Assembly: GCA_016933175.1 (NCBI GenBank)
Contig: JAFGBK010000091.1
Span: 1 to 55,921, forward strand
Reading direction: 5' to 3'
Source: Candidatus Krumholzibacteriota bacterium
GTDB lineage: Bacteria; Krumholzibacteriota; Krumholzibacteriia; JACNKJ01
Length of the DNA: 55,921 nucleotides
In this document: piece by piece, positions 54,963 to 55,921 of the stretch
Layout: every line of letters starts with the position of its first letter
Numbering within the stretch: the first letter of the stretch is position 1
Translations under genes and position numbers: made by a program
Notes under the pieces: generated by a model
What the model saw: the letters and a program-made list of their open reading frames with translations, nothing else
Database searches by the model: none
What the model was told of the DNA's origin: nothing

Positions 54963-55921
54963 TCAGCGGCCGGCCGCTTGCCGCAGGAAGCGGTGGGAAA
55001 GAAAGGTGACGCCGCCGATGCCGCCGTTGGCGGCGCACGTGAAGGTCAGGGCCGGCGACCGCGCCGGATCGCTGGCGAAGCAGAACTCGTGGCGGCCGGC
55101 GGGCGCGAAGAGCTCGGAGAAGTCGGGGCTCTCGGCGAGGGTCACGCGCAGGCCCGACGCCTCGACGGCCACGTCCAGGTGGGCGACCCCGCCCGGCAGT
55201 GAATAGCGCCCCGCGTAGGCCGCCAGTTCCACGGCGCCGGGATCGAAGGGACCGGGCGCGGCGGCGGCCGCGAGGGCGTCGGCCAGGTCCGCGAGGACGG
55301 ATCGCGCCAGGCGCTTGCAGGCGTCGGGGCGCCAGAGGGGATGCCGCGAGTTGCTCAGGGCGACGATGCCCAGGCGAAAGCCCGGGACGGCGCTGACGTG
55401 GGCGTGGTAGCCCGGCAGGGAGCCGTTGTGCTCGATGGCCTCGTGGTCGCCGATGCGGACGACGGCCCAGCCCAGGCCGTAGCACTCGTGGACGCCGGGA
55501 TCGTGGATGGACTGGGGCGTTCGCATGCGCCGCCGGGTGCCGGCGCTCAGGACGGCCTCGCCGGCGGCCCCGTCCGCGTCGAGCTGGAAGATGAGAAAGC
55601 GGGCCAGATCCTCCGCCGTGGCGTGGAGACCGCCCGAGTAGAGGGCGCAGCCGAGCGATCCCGTCGGCGCCGCCAGCAGCGGCGCGTCGGGGCCACTGCA
55701 GATGTAACCCCGTGCCAGACGACCCCGCCCCTGCGCGTCCAGCGTGAAGCCGGAGTCGTGCATGCCGAGCGGCGCGAGCACCTCGCGCTCCAGGTACGCC
55801 GCGAAGGGCTCGCCCGCGGCCCGCTCGAGGGCGATGCCCAGGAGCTGGTAGCCGAGGTTGGAGTAGTGCGCGTGCACCTCGGGCGGATGGACGAGCACGA
55901 GGTCGCCCAGGCTCGCCAGCA
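54963..55921 (-). CDS. Class C beta-lactamase-like serine hydrolase, partial
   Basis: The N-terminal part lies beyond the window, so the SxxK motif is not visible. Present are the YxN motif (AHYSNLGYQLLGIALERAAG), the region LAPLGMHDSGFTLD and the third active-site element EHNGSLPGYHAHV (HxG type), all as in class C-like esterases/peptidases. A C-terminal beta domain of about 100 residues (AYAGRYSLPGGVAHLDVAVEA) resembles the extra domain seen in many of these proteins. Probably periplasmic; substrate unknown. It ends 37 nt from the convergent nadE. Confidence 0.88.
   Translation of the reverse strand, partial: LASLGDLVLVHPPEVHAHYSNLGYQLLGIALERAAGEPFAAYLEREVLAPLGMHDSGFTLDAQGRGRLARGYICSGPDAPLLAAPTGSLGCALYSGGLHATAEDLARFLIFQLDADGAAGEAVLSAGTRRRMRTPQSIHDPGVHECYGLGWAVVRIGDHEAIEHNGSLPGYHAHVSAVPGFRLGIVALSNSRHPLWRPDACKRLARSVLADLADALAAAAAPGPFDPGAVELAAYAGRYSLPGGVAHLDVAVEASGLRVTLAESPDFSELFAPAGRHEFCFASDPARSPALTFTCAANGGIGGVTFLSHRFLRQAAGR

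Noticed and set aside
48850..55206. Plus-strand open frame of more than 2100 codons antisense to the CotH and ankyrin-MBL genes and continuing over nadE
   Set aside because: Low-complexity Gly/Arg/Ala/Val translation without any domain; in DNA this G+C-rich stop codons are rare in the opposite frames. The genes on the minus strand have complete motifs, signal peptides and ribosome-binding sites.
1..55921. tRNA, rRNA, riboswitch, insertion sequence or prophage
   Set aside because: No conserved RNA signature, transposase, integrase or terminal repeat was recognised on either strand by reading; a covariance-model scan would be the decisive test.

Overview
The window is about 56 kb of very G+C-rich bacterial DNA (by eye around 70% G+C), densely packed with genes and with no rRNA, tRNA, CRISPR or insertion sequence that I could find. 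Five large secreted proteins end in the same C-terminal module: an FlgD/Por-type immunoglobulin-like tail with NPF(N)P...WDGRD.AGR...SG(V/L)YL, finishing in L-L-K/R or similar. Together with the G+C content, the DNRLRE lipoprotein, CotH kinase/lamin-tail, DUF1028 and VCBS/ASPIC proteins, this suggests a heterotrophic didermic bacterium of the FCB superphylum, perhaps a candidate lineage like Eisenbacteria or Krumholzibacteria. The lineage is an inference, not something read directly from the sequence.

Layout. 1-4524: tail of a DUF72 protein, then a translesion pair (catalytically dead Y-family ImuB-like protein plus DnaE2-type polymerase). 4568-9002: envelope polysaccharide genes (DUF6165, GT9 glycosyltransferase, FemAB/GNAT-like protein, a cysteine-containing unknown, a polysaccharide deacetylase). 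9155-14312: four consecutive transporters (EamA, MATE/ANKH-like, OPT, EamA). 14496-17957: a secreted alpha-barrel-like protein, and an NSS symporter with its tiny MetS-like small subunit. 17954-22756: HDOD-GGDEF signalling protein, FmdB zinc ribbon, Rho-N-like protein, zinc alcohol dehydrogenase, a membrane-anchored unknown and a thioesterase. 22841-28997: an AmmeMemoRadiSam operon (radical SAM enzyme, Memo-AMMECR1 fusion, membrane spermidine-synthase-like protein) with a methyltransferase upstream. 29033-33008: decayed remnant of a tail-tagged protein, then a subtilase with seven VCBS repeats. 33102-35443: octaheme cytochrome c and its cytochrome b. 35659-38379: M1 peptidase fused to a GATase-like domain. 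38628-40908: NifU-NifS. 41185-44259: DNRLRE lipoprotein, DUF1028-TPR protein, hexapeptide acyltransferase. 44359-55921: clostripain-like protease, patatin phospholipase, AEC transporter plus alpha/beta hydrolase, CotH/lamin-tail protein, ankyrin-metallo-beta-lactamase fusion, NAD synthase, and a partial class C serine hydrolase.

The most interesting system is the AmmeMemoRadiSam module at 22.8-28.0 kb. The radical SAM enzyme has a textbook twin-arginine leader and an added CxxCH motif, the Memo-AMMECR1 fusion also begins with an RR leader ending in an AxA cleavage site, and the third gene, translationally coupled by a GTGA overlap, is a polytopic membrane protein. The whole pathway therefore looks located at or outside the cytoplasmic membrane, which would be remarkable for radical SAM chemistry. 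The second theme is a set of tail-tagged secreted hydrolases, three of them with unusual fusions.

Many start sites are fixed by strong Shine-Dalgarno sequences. A few genes instead have a -10 box 7-9 nt before the start codon and no Shine-Dalgarno, suggesting leaderless mRNAs. Promoters and terminators were read by eye and are predictions.
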